Source of the DNA: Pelodera strongyloides
Taxonomy: Eukaryota; Nematoda; Chromadorea; Rhabditida; Rhabditidae
Assembly: GCA_036852015.1 (NCBI GenBank)
Contig: JAANDG010000201.1
Coordinates: 62,001-126,000 of the forward strand
Direction: 5' to 3'
Length of the DNA: 64,000 nucleotides
The translations under genes and the position numbers were made by a program. Positions 1 to 12,174 of the stretch are shown here, in pieces. Position 1 is the first letter of the stretch. Each line of letters starts with the position of its first letter. Under the pieces are notes generated by a model. That model saw only the letters and a list, made by a program, of their open reading frames with translations, was not told the origin of the DNA and did no database searches.

Positions 1-3000
1 CCTGTCCTGTTGCCAGGAAGATGGCTGCAACGATGTTGGCAGCGTGTGCATTCTGCCCTCCAATTGTAGCCGCGCGAGCCGAACCGCATTCCAGCTAAAG
101 AAAATAGATACATGAGCGCAATTTAAAAACCCAACTATTCGGCACAAACAAGTACTTTTTTCATCGTATCCATTATATATTCTAATTTCATAGTGTATTG
201 GTTCTGCTAAAAAAAAAACGTAGGAAAAAATGAAAAGCTTGTTCAAAAATACCTTGCAACGAGCTGCGTTTTCCATAGCCTTGGGTGTGGTGCGAAGAAC
301 AGAATTGACCACGGAAGCAGGCACGCGACATTCAACCACAACCGATTTACCACGGCCATTGATCCTGTACATAAGGTGGTTGGTTGGTCGAGGAGAAGAG
401 ACTCAGTGTTTTTAGCAAACTATCTCGAGAACAAATTCCATACATGGAATTCGTTTTATTTGGCGCGGAACATGAATGAGGCTAGCTCTTTTGGGAGAAA
501 TCTGTATTCGGCCACGACCAAATACGGTAAAAGATTCAAACAAGTGCACTGCTTTATTGAAATTAGGTTGGTTAAATATCTTGTTGGCTTTCTGTACTAA
601 ACTGACAACCTAAAAAAAAGAAGACTGGACTGTAAAAGATTGAAATCCATACCAGTTCAGAGCGGACGCCTTCTTGTCGACGCACCAATTTCCAGACAAG
701 GCCACCACCTCCATATCCGGAAACTGTTCCTTCAACCACTTCATCGCATTGTTGGTTCCCCTGCAATATTTACCTCTTGCAACTTCCGATGAAGATCTAT
801 GCAATCCATCTATCACAATAACGAGTATATGTCCAGTTGACCATAAAATACTTCCACTGTTTCACCCCCTCGAGCAGAATTGTTTAATCGTTTACATAAT
901 AATATGAGTACTTTGATAGGAATGACGCGGCTAATGTATTTTACACCATAATGCGAAGTGTCAATAAAATGACGCTATCTGAAAACCAAACTATTTTCAA
1001 GTAGGTGCAATGTTCTATTCGTAAGAGAGCTAAACCAACTTCGACACCATGTTCATGCCCATTGCGTCTCCTGTGGTCGCAACGAAACGAATGAAGACCA
1101 GAGCGCCGTCAAGAGTGATCTCCAACTTTTTGAGGTTTGCGAATCTGAAGGCGAGAATTAGCACATGGTTTTTATTTCTCAGTTTGCATTTAACACGTGA
1201 TGTGCTGCAACTTATATGTGCACACATCGAACTCTTTTCTAGTGCTGAAGTTGAATGTCACTAGTTGCTTATGGTCAGCAGAATACAAACAAACAGTTTA
1301 GATGGCAAAAGAAAAACCGACCTGCTCGATTCCTGGAATTGTGTCTTGATTTGGAAAAAGTTCTCTGAACACTCCAGCCACTCCTTCAGTTTACTGAAAA
1401 TAAAAATAAACTACTCGGAGCATCCCTGTTCCCGTTGCGAATAAGGACCTTACGACACAAATTAAGATATAATAAAAATGGTTAAAAACTCACACGGCAT
1501 CAATAATGCTGCCGAACTTCACAACAGGAGCGCGTGTCATTCCATCCTCGAATACCCTCGCATACACACCGCCTGATTTCTAAATTCATCAAATTAATTA
1601 TACGGCCAAGAAGATTTGTTTTGCTAAAAGGACTTCCATAATGTACTCTTAGAACAGGCCAGGGGAAAACATCTTCACCGGTACGTGGCTTCCTTTTCCC
1701 ACGGACCGGCAACCACATAAAACTATTGACAGCCAACAAAAGGGACCGTTACGATCATAACACACACGGGCGGATAAGTGGACAAGGGCCAAAAAGATAG
1801 AACTTTCCTACCAGAATTGCCATCATTCCTCTGTTTGTCGAAGCAATGAGAGCGCCTTCTGTGGTCGCCATCGGCACGAAGTAGTCCTGTGTGTTCAGCT
1901 AAAGAATTCCTGCATCATGTTACTAAACTAAAAAAGTCCTGCCCAAAGAGAGAATAGGAATCTGAAGTAGGCAAAAAATAGATAATCTGGAAGTTTTCGG
2001 TTACGGTACACACTTCATGGATTACCCGAAGTGGGCCGGCTATGCCAGTTGGAATGGGAGTGTAGCCGATCACGTTCTCGCAGCACGAATTGACCACCTG
2101 AACATGAGCTGATTGAATATATGATCAGCATTTACTAGACCAGCCCCTGAATTTCGCGAGTGTTCAAGTATTCTTTCTGCTAGTCTTGGTTGCTGTGTAA
2201 TAAACCATTGTACAATCATAGTTTAGCCGTATCAGGCTCTTCACGTATCTCGAAGATGTAAAAACTCACAAAAGTGTAATCATAGTGTTTGTAGGGGAGA
2301 TCCTCCAACTGCTCAGAGATAAAGCTCCTTCTGATATTGATCGCCCGCATGTGTTCCCCGAGACGAGACTCCAACTCGCGTTGCTTTGCAATTCCATCCT
2401 GGAGGAGACGCAGAATGTCACCATCGGGCAGGCCACTGGCATCCTCACCTGAAACAATGAAAGTTAGGTCTCGGATAGACGAATCCATTTCATTAGAGTA
2501 CTACACTAGCAATTTCCGTCTATAGTGAAAAGGCGATCAAAATATATGCCTACAATTAACCCCGGAAGCAAACCCAAATTGAAACCAAAAGCAACTATCA
2601 GTCTGGATAGCAGTATTGTTGAGCAGTTCTGAGCAGCATTCAGAGTGAGTGCCTTTCCTTGCCCACTTTACACAGTTCCGGCCTACCTCTCCAAATCTTT
2701 GCCAGTGAGTCGATAGGCATATTGCTTGCTGTCAGTTTCTTGTCCAGAGGTGGGCACTCGTACTGTGTGGCACTGTCTGTGGTCTCACGAGCTAAACGGA
2801 GATTATCAACCTTAGAACACTTTACATTGGATTACATTAAAAAAGCAGTGATAAGTCGTCCTGATGTTTAGCAAAACTTTCTGTCACCAACCAGGAATGG
2901 GAGTGTACGGTGCGGAATCCGTAGATTCCGAGTCCCAGCCATCCGAACCGACCGTGAACTTGGCATGATGTTCACAACAGTAATCCTCACCGGTGCGGTC

Positions 3001-4293
3001 ATGAACAAAGTCGAGAAGCTAAAGGAAATCCTAATGAAATTGATTGAGCCAAAGAAACAGATGTGACACGCGCCCGATGACAGCCATTACGTGCATAGAC
3101 TTCCATACTACTTGTGTAACAGTAATTCCACACCTTGGTTTGAAAAATTTCATAGTACTATCCTCAAGGAAAACAAAATAATTACCCAAATATGGCACTT
3201 TATATACTCAATCGAACTAAGCATATCCTGCAGCTGTCTCTTGCCCACATGTCTGAAACGTACCTTGTTTTTCCACTCATTATCGTTGGTGTCGACCGTA
3301 TCCAGAAAGGAGTTCAGGTCCCGGATAAGGGTGTCCGCCGTACTGCCATTGTTCTGCATCTAAAGTCATCAAGAGTTTGTCATTGGAAAGAACGTTTCAT
3401 AGAGAATGCTAAACTTCAGCGAGCTTCTTATTAAGTTGTGTTTCCTTGCCAAGTTTTCTTACTCTACCCCTTCTCAGTCATGTTATTAATCAGAAGCGTT
3501 CTAGACGGCTTTACGCGTCTGCGCATGTAAGATAACCAATTTCCGCAGTCTCCCTGGTATTCGGCATCTTGATATATTGAATTATCGCTAATTGTGGTAC
3601 TAAAGTTGTGATTGGTGTGCTAAGACCAATGTTCTCAGGTTCCGAGTGCAACCCAAGGCGGCCTTCACAATTCTCTTTGTTAAGTTACTGATATCGGTAA
3701 TCGTCTTATAAAAAGCCTTATAAAAATCGATAGAGTCCTGCTTAATGAGAAGAAATACACAAGCTCGACAAAATAAGTTAATTGTTATGGAATTTGCTGT
3801 GGGAAGCAACGTTCGCGAACAGTGACGTCCTCGCTAAAAGGTTGCGGGGGCGACGACGACTCGGGTCATGGGATACATTGCGTTCCCACTGCTTGGGAGC
3901 GGGTGTTTCCCGACATTTACTGAAACGCTGTACCCCTTTATGAAAATAACAAGCTACGGTCCGTTTGGGAAATCCCAAATGAAGATGACATTGACAGAGT
4001 TTAGTAGAAGTTCTTTCGCTAACTTCTCTAAGCCTATGAGTTGAGGAACAGTTCAGTTAAAAATATTATTATTTAAGCAAATTCTCGCAATTAATGCGGC
4101 TGAATTGTCTTACCGGATGGACTCGGCCATCAGTGCCCACCTCAAACAGTCTACAGGTTTGAGCTTTTCCGGTCTTTGTAGAACAGATGCACATTGTGCG
4201 CATGATCGGAAATAGTGAGCCAACAGTGTATCCGATTGAAAGACTCAGAATTTTGGCAAAAATGCCGCGGAGGAATGTCTCATCTGGGATCAT
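1..4293 (-). CDS. hmgr-1: HMG-CoA reductase (3' end cut by window start)
   Basis: HMG-CoA reductase makes mevalonate from HMG-CoA and NADPH. Fourteen exons splice in one frame (515 codons so far): 4293-4114, 3927-3811, 3353-3264, 3018-2892, 2791-2687, 2448-2270, 2097-2014, 1898-1812, 1579-1494, 1393-1322, 1144-1040, 760-653, 364-253 and 94 to the window edge. Family motifs in order are [35 protein letters not shown] (catalytic Glu), [17 protein letters not shown] (catalytic Lys), INGRGKSVV and [11 protein letters not shown]. The last catalytic His lies beyond the window. The N-terminus has only one hydrophobic stretch (about residues 11-35), so the multi-span sterol-sensing membrane domain of vertebrate enzymes is not encoded in these exons. 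The start is the first ATG of exon 1; exons upstream of 4293 cannot be excluded. Exon 2 uses donor GTTGCT and exon 10 GTCGGT, both weak but required by the phase. Identity is near certain; the first two exons are less so. Confidence 0.95.
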
Positions 4294-7200
4294 CCTGTAG
4301 GTTCGAAGTCTCTACACTGCAGTTCACTCTGCAGGAAAACTATTATAGAAACAGAAATGCGAACCACAAAAACAATTACTGAAAGTATACATAGAGATAT
4401 AGACGGACATTAAAAATTCGAAAAGAAAAGAAGAAATTACAGCGATTTTTAACACGTATTAAAATGAAATACATAAGGAGGATCGAGGAACGAATCAATT
4501 ACTGATCACCACATCTTGCACGGTTTTTCAAATTGTACAATATGACAAATAATCAGCATCGATGTGCAAATTGAAAATAGTGAGCAATACTCCATTTGTG
4601 CGGTGAAGAAACCCGTGAAGATCAGAACACAAGATACTTTTCGCTTGGGCAAATCGTCTATCTAATAATTACATAATAAGTTCGATTCGAACTTATTATA
4701 TAATTGCTTGATAAGTTTTGAAAATGGAGAGAAAATTCGTCTTCTCCATATACGATTTGATTGCGAAAATGCTGAGGCGCCCTTTATATATGAAAAAAAT
4801 AAATGTCTGCCCGCAGCGCATCAGTATTCCATAAATTTACAAATGTGAGGGACGGGCGAGACTATTTTCCCAATACTGACCCGATTTTTGTATATATATA
4901 CGGTATTTAAGATCTATATAATATTCTTCGAGAAATATTATGATCGGAAACACCGAAACAAATGGAAACAAAAGGAATGGGCTCTCATAAACAATCGCTT
5001 CATGGGCCTATCGATGCACCTCTGCGTAGAATTATGTAGCTTATTCCAAACAACATACGCCAAAGTGATCCAGTGCCGAATATTTAAAACAAAACATTGG
5101 CAAGTGTCGAAGCATAGAGAACAAAGATCTCCAGCGATTATTATTCATTATGCAGCATGTATGGTTAAATCTTAGTCACAGGTTGTTTGGAAGAGCTGCG
5201 TTTAAAAACATCGTGCAGAGTGAAAATGATTTGAATGATTTGGATTTGAAGCACCCGCCCCTCAAGAATAACAAACCGTTCCAGTAAAGTGCAAAACAGG
5301 AAAAATAGCAATAACAGTGCGTTCAAGTAAACAGTCCAATTTCTTTTGCATAAATTTTCTATTTCTGGCACCCTACCAAAATTACCGTACTTCTTAGGAG
5401 AGGACATATCGTTTTTAATGCAGCATGTCCATAATAACAAGGAGGCTGTATAACACATAGGTCTTCAACGATGGTTCAGAAACCCAAGGACTTTGTATGG
5501 ATAGAAAACTAAGAGCATTTCATGTCAGACCATAATGAGTGCGTTATGGGCAGCACGTCTATACGGCTGCATGCTAAGAGGTTAGCGTATGATTGCTGAA
5601 AACGGTCTCCTTATGCACGTCACTGTAGTCGATGTTACAGTATCCTAGTCGAAGTATTGGGAGTTAGTTCACCCCGTGAATACTACGTTTCGAATCTCGT
5701 TCCTATCCGCCTAGATACGACTTCATGGTGTGTGTTTCGGCCCTTCCTTTAGTGGCTGAGACTACAGAGTTCCTCGTTGTGCTTTGTGTTTACAACGTCC
5801 AAGAACAGCATGTGTTTGGCTACCCGAAAACACATAAAATCTCACCTCAGGTATAGCCGGGTGCATCGTTTCTGATTGAGTTCGATGGTGTTTTACGGGG
5901 AAGTTGACCATTCGCGCTATGGATACTGTGTGTATGTGGGTGGTATTTATACTGTAATCGGACGGGAATGCTATGCAGAATCCTAAGTGGTAGTGTCTGT
6001 CACCATCGATTGGGCCAAAGATGCGCACACCTCAGACGGCCGCGGACATACAATATTAACTGCGCTGAATTAATATATAAATACTAGTCGGAAGACGGAT
6101 GAACAAAACACACACATCTTGATCATTTAATTATTTGAAAAAACCGGGTCAGTAAGTTACACACTTTTAAATGATGCAACGGTCAGTTTCGAAAGATGTA
6201 CTCAAAATGTGTATGCTTTGCTCTGCATAAATGGAAACGGCGCGCACTTGCTACGTGCACAGACTGATGGCTGGAGGAACACACTTGTGTGGGGAAACAC
6301 CAAGTGCGAAAGAGGTTCAAGTGAAGTTGTGCCAGACAGACATTTCACGTCGTTGATGTAGGTCTTAACTCTGCCATTTTATTAGCAGACGGACGGTTAT
6401 GTATATAGACAGTCTGGGGCGGGTGCAGACAGAGCGATGTAGTCCAAAGAAACTTTCAAAGGGCAAGCAATAGATAGAATAGATCGGAGGTCAGAGAAGG
6501 AGTGAAATAGGTTTAATCAAAGACGCAGCTGGCTATATTTAGCCAGAAAAGCCTTCATCAAAATATGATATCATTCGGAGAAGGGTTTTTTTTCTCAACC
6601 AGAAAAATATAGAAGCTTTTTTTGAGAGTTTCTACACATTTTGAGCAGAAAGGAGGACACGAAAGTGCACTTTTTCGTCGTTGTTCTAAAGACTAAAGAC
6701 GACAGTAAACGCGGGTACAAAACACACGCATTCGCTTTTAAGGAAATAGTAAACAAATATAACCAGTGAGTTTGCTTAAAGCGGTATAAAAGGGGACTTG
6801 CGAAGGGGACATCAGACCACTGCATTTCATTTCGCATATTCTGGTATAATATGTGGCACACTATGTAGTCCTTTGCATATAATGCATGGGACTGCAGACG
6901 TACACCATAAGTTTGTACCGTTCTAAAGTTCTACGGTGGCAAGATCGTGCCGTTCGTGTCGAAAAACAATTATCGTAAAAACAGTTCCCGTCATCGACAA
7001 CACGGTTACAAATCTGACTCACTGGTTGCTGATTCAAACAACAATCATTTTGCAGTCTGGTATAGTTCTGCTCAGCATATCAGTCTGCCTGATCAACGTC
7101 CTTACATAGTGATAAAATTGAATACAGTGGTGCTGCAGAAATAATCGGTGCGCGCACCTCTCGCTTTAAACTAATGTGCTCGCTTTAAACGCGCTCGATT

Positions 7201-8068
7201 TAAACTAATATAGTTGTACACATAATTCCCGATTTCGAGAACGGAGAGATAACAGGAAATTGTTTATTGGTTGGTAATCTAGATGTAGTGGTGATTTCTA
7301 GATGTAGTGGTGATTTCGAAAAGAGATATTATAAGGCGCTGAAATCGGAATTAGCTCAATTGGTTACATACCCCAATAAGGCAACGGTGCTTGGCATTGC
7401 CCTATTAACTGGAGGTGCCATGAAAATGGCGGCAAAGAACCCTGAGCTTTTCCACATTACACTTTTACGGGGCGCACATCAGAAGAAGAACCGCCGTTTG
7501 TTATGTGTTCAAATGGGCAGCTGCTCTTAAACCATATATGGAATATATTAACCTCATCCCTTTCTAGGAAGTGTTTTAATGTAGACCTACGAATTGGTTC
7601 TATTGAATACAACTGTGAGAAAAAAACAGCTCCCCAACATTCAATTTATTTCTTAGAGGCAGTTAATGTTCAGAAAAATGACACCAAAAGTAACATTTAG
7701 TGTCGTCAGTTGCGTTTCATTTTACTAACAAAAATTGAATTTAGAAAAGCCTCGGATGCTCGCATCTTCGGGAAATGCATAGTGACTAGACTTGGTTGCT
7801 CCTAGTTTACTTTTAGCATTCGTTGCAAAGTTGTGTGTTGATCCAATGACTTCCTATTGTTCCATTGGAGAATGTTGCAGGAGTCAAACTGCAAGTGCAG
7901 GTCTAGACTGGCAAAAAACTGGCAGCTGTAGCCGTCAGCAAAAAGATAAATTAAATATCAAGACAAAATGCTAATTTTTGTGATGACTGTGAGAATAATA
8001 TGTTCAACAGATTGTCGAGCATGCTGGTAGAAAGTATGAGTACGATTATGAGCTCAGTTATTCATGAG
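4294..8068. other. Intergenic stretch, no supported gene
   Basis: Upstream of the HMG-CoA reductase gene. Only short chance ORFs are present. A 27-bp near-perfect palindrome lies at 4673-4699 and a 19-bp tandem duplication at about 7279-7316. The segment around 5640-6050 is less AT-rich than its surroundings and could be an old dispersed repeat, but no coding frame persists in it. Confidence 0.5.
4673..4699. repeat. Short perfect palindrome
   Basis: Two 13-base arms (ATAATAAGTTCGA and its reverse complement) flank a single central T, about 380 bp upstream of the HMG-CoA reductase start. It may be a regulatory hairpin or chance in AT-rich DNA. Confidence 0.5.
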
Positions 8069-8309
8069 TATGAGCTAGAGGAGGGGGGCGTGGCGCAGTG
8101 GCAAGGGCCTTGCTCCAGGCCACCGGTCGTTGGTTCGATCCCGGCCCGGAACCCCTCCACCCCCACCAAAGGTGTAAAAATTGGTAGCTGGGTAAAACCG
8201 GCGGCCAGTTCGTTCGGCTTCAGAAATGAGCCGGACCCCGGTGCACCGTTTCTGCGGATTCGGTTGATATAACTCGGTACTCTTTATCTTTATCTTTTAT
8301 GAGCTAGAG
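8069..8309 (+). mobile_element. Intact tRNA-derived SINE with 12-bp target-site duplication
   Basis: The element spans 8081-8297 (217 bp). TATGAGCTAGAG is repeated exactly at 8069-8080 and 8298-8309, the expected target-site duplication. The 5' part resembles a tRNA gene: an A box (TGGCGCAGTGG) near 8090 and a B box (GGTTCGATCCC) near 8132 form an internal Pol III promoter. The 3' half is a non-tRNA tail containing GGACCCCGGTGCACCGTTT and CGCGGATTCGGTTGATATAA, ending in a CTTTAT-type repeat rather than poly(A). The same tail occurs at 9662-9710, 27151-27222 and 28940-29052. The perfect duplication implies recent insertion. SINEs need a partner LINE for mobilisation; which one is not visible here. 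Confidence 0.9.
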
Positions 8310-9158
8310 AGTGTGAGCTGCTAGATATGGTGGTACAGAGTACGAGTATTCTGTTAATGTGTTCACTCCATTCTTGAGTAGTCTGGTTGAGAGAGTTAAT
8401 GAGCACAACCTTGAAAAAGGTGCTGCCATACTATTCCAAAATAATTAGAAACTAAGAATTTGCTGCAAAACTGAGCCGGAACATTATTTGTGCGCAGCAA
8501 AAGTGTCACAGCGTTCCTTCAAAGATATGAATGTGAAAATACTGGACACTGTATCAACACTATGTCCACAACTTGAAATATTTTCAATTTTTTGCTTTAA
8601 GATCTAGAACTTGCACACAGATGCTGCTCCGCGAAACCGCCGCGTGAAACAGGGTCCGCCAGCGCAGCGCAGCTCATCTCATTTAGGGTAGCGCGACTGT
8701 GGCGAAAAATATAGAAGAGGCAGAATTTACAACGTTCCATAGAAATAGAATGGGTACATTTTTCTCATGGCGATCGTCCTGATTACGAAATCATATTTTT
8801 TGTCTATTAACGAATTGTTTTATAAACCATATTATTTTTTGAGTATGTTAAATGATTTTACGTTTCTTGCTATTTTAATTGTATATATTTGTAGGAGCAC
8901 GATGATTGGCTCTTTTTCTATTATGCTTGTGGAAAATTTCTTACAGTATTTTTTATAATTGTATATTACTTATCTCAAACCCCTTTAGTTAATGTAGGTA
9001 TTTTAATACTTTTTGGAATACAGAAGTTTTGAACTCAATATATGACATCTAAATTGTCAATGCATACGGCTATCATGGAGACACCTTTACTGGTGCAACT
9101 ATGATATGGAGCCGTATTTTCATCTGAATCAGACCATTACATTTAGAAGTTGGATAAA
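8310..9158. other. Intergenic stretch, nothing recognised
   Basis: No gene, RNA or repeat structure that I can support. Only short AT-rich ORFs are present. Confidence 0.4.
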
Positions 9159-9963
9159 AAAGTCCCCCCATTGGCACCCACCGCCTTGTAACTACTCATC
9201 TTCATACTTTCCCATTTTCCCACAGTCGGGCACAGTATCCCTTCTGCACCTTACTGTTCATTAATCCCTTTCTCACGTTCTAAAGGTCATTTAGAATTTC
9301 TTTGCTTTGTTCAGAAAAATGAATACTGTTTTAGTGGGAAACGTGCCAGCAACGATGGAGAAGTTTCCAGTAAACATCCGAGGATTCACACTGAGCAGAC
9401 AATTCCCACGGTACGGATCTAACAAAAACAAGTACTCACTGAAGCTGTGATTGGGATCCCATGGTATCGACTATGCTTGTAGACATTTGTGTTTGGAGGT
9501 AACTTCTGTACGTGAAGAAAGAGCGACTGATGAGAATGTATCACTCGGCCACGCTTAATTGGAATTGAAGCGTACTTACAGTTTTCAAGGTTCTCAACCT
9601 CATTTGTTTTGCAAATTGGGATGCATTTATTGGCAGATGCGTTTATTGGTAGTTAAAAATATTGATTGTACACCCCGTTCAATTAACCCAATCCGCGGAA
9701 AGAAACGGTGTAGGTGGCTTCCAGAGTAAGACGGCCGCGCCTAACCTCAAAACTGCTGACGGCTATTTCGAAGTTTTGCTTAGGAAGAGATTTATCTCCC
9801 CCAGAGCTATGCAGCTTCCAATCTTTACACCGTTGGACAAATTTGGACACCTTCTGACTATTGCTGCAACTAACCAGTATACCACCACACGGCTATTTCA
9901 CACAATTGCAAGATTGCACTTATCGAGATGGGTTCTGAATAGCCACCTACCCTGTAGTTAGAT
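9159..9963. repeat. First unit of a diverged ~0.8-kb tandem repeat
   Basis: This unit and the next (9964-10690) share ordered blocks. These include AAAAAAGTCCC, a TTCATACTTTCCCAT block, TTTTAGTGGGAAAC, CCAGTAAACATCCGA, GAGCG(A/G)CTGATGAGAATG, AACCAGTATACC, and a closing segment GAGATGGGTTCTGAATAGCC against GAGGTGGGTTATGAATAGCC. Several indels separate the copies. A 99-codon ORF inside it is not conserved in the other unit and is probably chance. A decayed SINE tail sits at 9662-9710. Confidence 0.7.
9662..9710 (-). mobile_element. Degenerate SINE tail fragment
   Basis: Reverse-strand remnant of the tail seen at 8200-8297. CACCGTTTCTTTCCGCGGAT and the following GGTTAA-type segment are still recognisable, with several substitutions and no tRNA-like head. 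It lies inside the first unit of the 0.8-kb repeat and is absent from the second, so it probably inserted after the duplication. Confidence 0.55.
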
Positions 9964-10690
9964 TTTAAAAAAGTCCCTCCATTAGCACCCATGTTCAGAA
10001 TGTGTTCTTCTTCATACTTTCCCATATTCCCACAGTCGGAAACAGTGTTTCTTCTTCTTCTGGCTGACAGTACATTAATCCCTCTCCCACACTCAAAGGG
10101 TCTTTTAGAATTTTTTCTTTGTTTAGAAAAATAAATGATGTTTTAGTGGGAAACATGCCAGCAACCATAGAGCAGTTCCCAGTAAACATCCGATTAAGAA
10201 CACTGAATGTGAACTATTCTTGTAGCGCGCGTCAGCGATACAGACAAATTGTCACACTGTCGGATAAGTCTTTATAGTGGATAATGTGTTTGAAGGTAGT
10301 TGCGTGTAAGCCAATTGTCAGAATAAAGAGCGGCTGATGAGAATGAACATATCGACCATTCGAACACGAGTTTGATTGGAAATTAAGTTGCAATTGCAAA
10401 AATAGTTCCCAACATAATGTGGTATAAATTGCAATGTTTTTTTCTTGTGCAGAGGAACTCGAGAGCAAGAGATCATGTCCCCTGGTGTCTATTCTGCTAG
10501 GGAAGCTGACTTACTCCGTCTCAATTACCAAACTTCCAATTTTGAGCACCATTGGTTGGGTGGAACCGCCTGGCACAGGTGGCATGGGCAACCAGTATAC
10601 CGTCGGATGATAATACAGTTAACAGTTATAAGAATATAAGATTTAACATTTCGAGGTGGGTTATGAATAGCCTCTACAGTAATTATCACT
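9964..10690. repeat. Second unit of the ~0.8-kb tandem repeat
   Basis: Diverged copy of 9159-9963 in the same orientation, with the shared blocks in the same order. No coding capacity is shared between the copies. It could be an old tandem duplication or two copies of one non-autonomous element. Confidence 0.7.
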
Positions 10691-11699
10691 AAACATTTTC
10701 CCACACTTTTTTTAGGATAAACCGTTCCATACTAATGATTAGCGTCCATCTTATTTCCCAAGAAATAAACCATCGGTCCCCCGTTGATTTATAAAATCCT
10801 GCCAAAAAATGTCTCGTGCATATGTTTTCCTTGCATTTGCATAAGCGAGGGAGTGTTTTTTGACTAGGACTCTCAGACGAAAAGCGGATAGTCAGAACCC
10901 GTGTACTGTTGAAGGTTTCAGACAAGGAGCAGAAATAGTTGATCTTATTGAGAGACTTCATAGAAAAAAGCTGCGCATCCAACTCATTTCCATAGGTTGC
11001 CCACTTTATTGGGCAAGAGATTTTGAGAAAAGAGTTCCAGATGAAAAAGACTGTCGTGTGATCAAGCCGGCCATATACCGTAGTACTCCTAACCGATCTC
11101 ACCAAGGAGTCGGTGTGAGCTGTGATATAGCACTTCGATTGAGGAGAAGCGAGAGAGAACATGGGATATGCCCCTTTGGTCAGAGTTGTTCTTTTCAGAA
11201 GGAAATATATTACATAACGGTATTCGCTTCTTGGAAGAAGTTCATCAATACACCCACTCCTGGAAGACAGGTTTAGACTTCAGTGTTTGTTAAACCAAGG
11301 ATAACTTACTGTTCCTTACTTTGGAAAGATAAACTTCTCTCTTTTTCACCATGTGCAACTAATTCTTCTTTGTTTTCCGCAATAAGGCATTGATTTTATG
11401 AGATCAACGAGGAATCCAAAATGAGCATGAATGCCAGAATGTTTCGAGGGAATCGAGCAATTCACTTATGCACGCACACAATGGCTTCTTAGCATTAGAT
11501 ATGTTTGGCATAAGAAGAGTGATTTACCTTGGTCTTTCTTCGAGAGTTATGTAGAATAATATTTATATCGATATCTGTACGTGCTTAATACAATGTTGTT
11601 ATATTTCTTCTGTGTTCGAATTTATCAGTGACGGCTGCGACTAACGAGCAAGATTATTCGACACAGTTAGTTTCAGGTCCCTTATTTCTATGCATTCAC
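10691..11699. other. No supported gene; overlapping opposite-strand ORFs
   Basis: Two ORFs of 157 codons (minus, 10689-11162) and 138 codons (plus, 10860-11276) overlap on opposite strands. Neither shows a recognisable motif or splice-consistent extension. Long open frames on both strands suggest a base-composition effect or a decayed repeat more than a gene. Confidence 0.4.
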
Positions 11700-11875
11700 T
11701 TTGAAAGTACACGAGTTTACGCAACCACTTGGCCATCCAAATTCCCCCCGTTCCCCTCCATTTTCACATTTGTATCTTTTGTACGTTTTAATCCGGGCCA
11801 CCCGGTAATGCAGCTGTGGACTGTCTGAAATCTGTTAAACTTTTGAAGGGGAGGCCACAAAAAAAAAACACATTT
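11700..11875. repeat. Dispersed ~160-bp repeat, copy 1
   Basis: Similar in the same orientation to 13020-13190. Shared blocks are CATTCAAATTC-type, CCTCCATTTTC, AATCCGGGCCACCC, GCAGCTG and TTTTGAAG..GAG..CACAAAAAAAA. A third, partial copy lies at about 11985-12062. No TIR or target-site duplication was identified. Confidence 0.65.
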
Positions 11876-11984
11876 CTTTGCTAATAAGATTTCGTTGGGC
11901 ATATATTCAAGAGCATACTTTACTCGGCTTGTTTTCTCTAATTCTGTTTTGTTTTCATTATATTTTTTATTCCTGCCGTTCTAA

Positions 11985-12062
11985 TTCTCCTCTCACTGTA
12001 AGTTTTAGTCTGTACGGGGAGCATACAGGAGTGCAGCTGTGCAATTCTGTAATCTTTTGCGG
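11985..12062. repeat. Dispersed repeat, partial copy
   Basis: Retains the 3' part of the repeat: CAGGAGTGCAGCTG, then CAATTCTGTAATCTTTTG. It resembles positions 13110-13170 more than copy 1. Confidence 0.5.
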
Positions 12063-12088
12063 GCAAAATTACTTTTTATTTTGAACAT

Positions 12089-12174
12089 ATGCAAAATGCA
12101 TTAGAGTTCACTTCTTCATATTGGTGAATTAATGCAAAATGCATTAGAGTTCACTTCTTCATATTGGTGAATTA
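12089..12174. repeat. Exact 43-bp tandem duplication
   Basis: The unit starting ATGCAAAATGCATTAGAGTT occurs twice back to back with no mismatch (12089-12131 and 12132-12174). The lack of divergence indicates a recent event or an assembly artefact. Confidence 0.9.

Noticed and set aside
8084..8160. The SINE head as a functional tRNA gene
   Set aside because: A and B boxes are present, but the anticodon arm and acceptor pairing do not form a proper cloverleaf, and the unit continues into the SINE tail with flanking duplications.
8000..8272. 90-codon ORF covering the SINE
   Set aside because: The sequence is explained by a Pol III SINE with target-site duplication; the ORF is incidental.
10689..11276. 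157- and 138-codon ORFs on opposite strands as possible genes
   Set aside because: They overlap antiparallel, carry no recognisable motif, and have no splice-consistent neighbours. Open frames on both strands point to composition or a decayed repeat.
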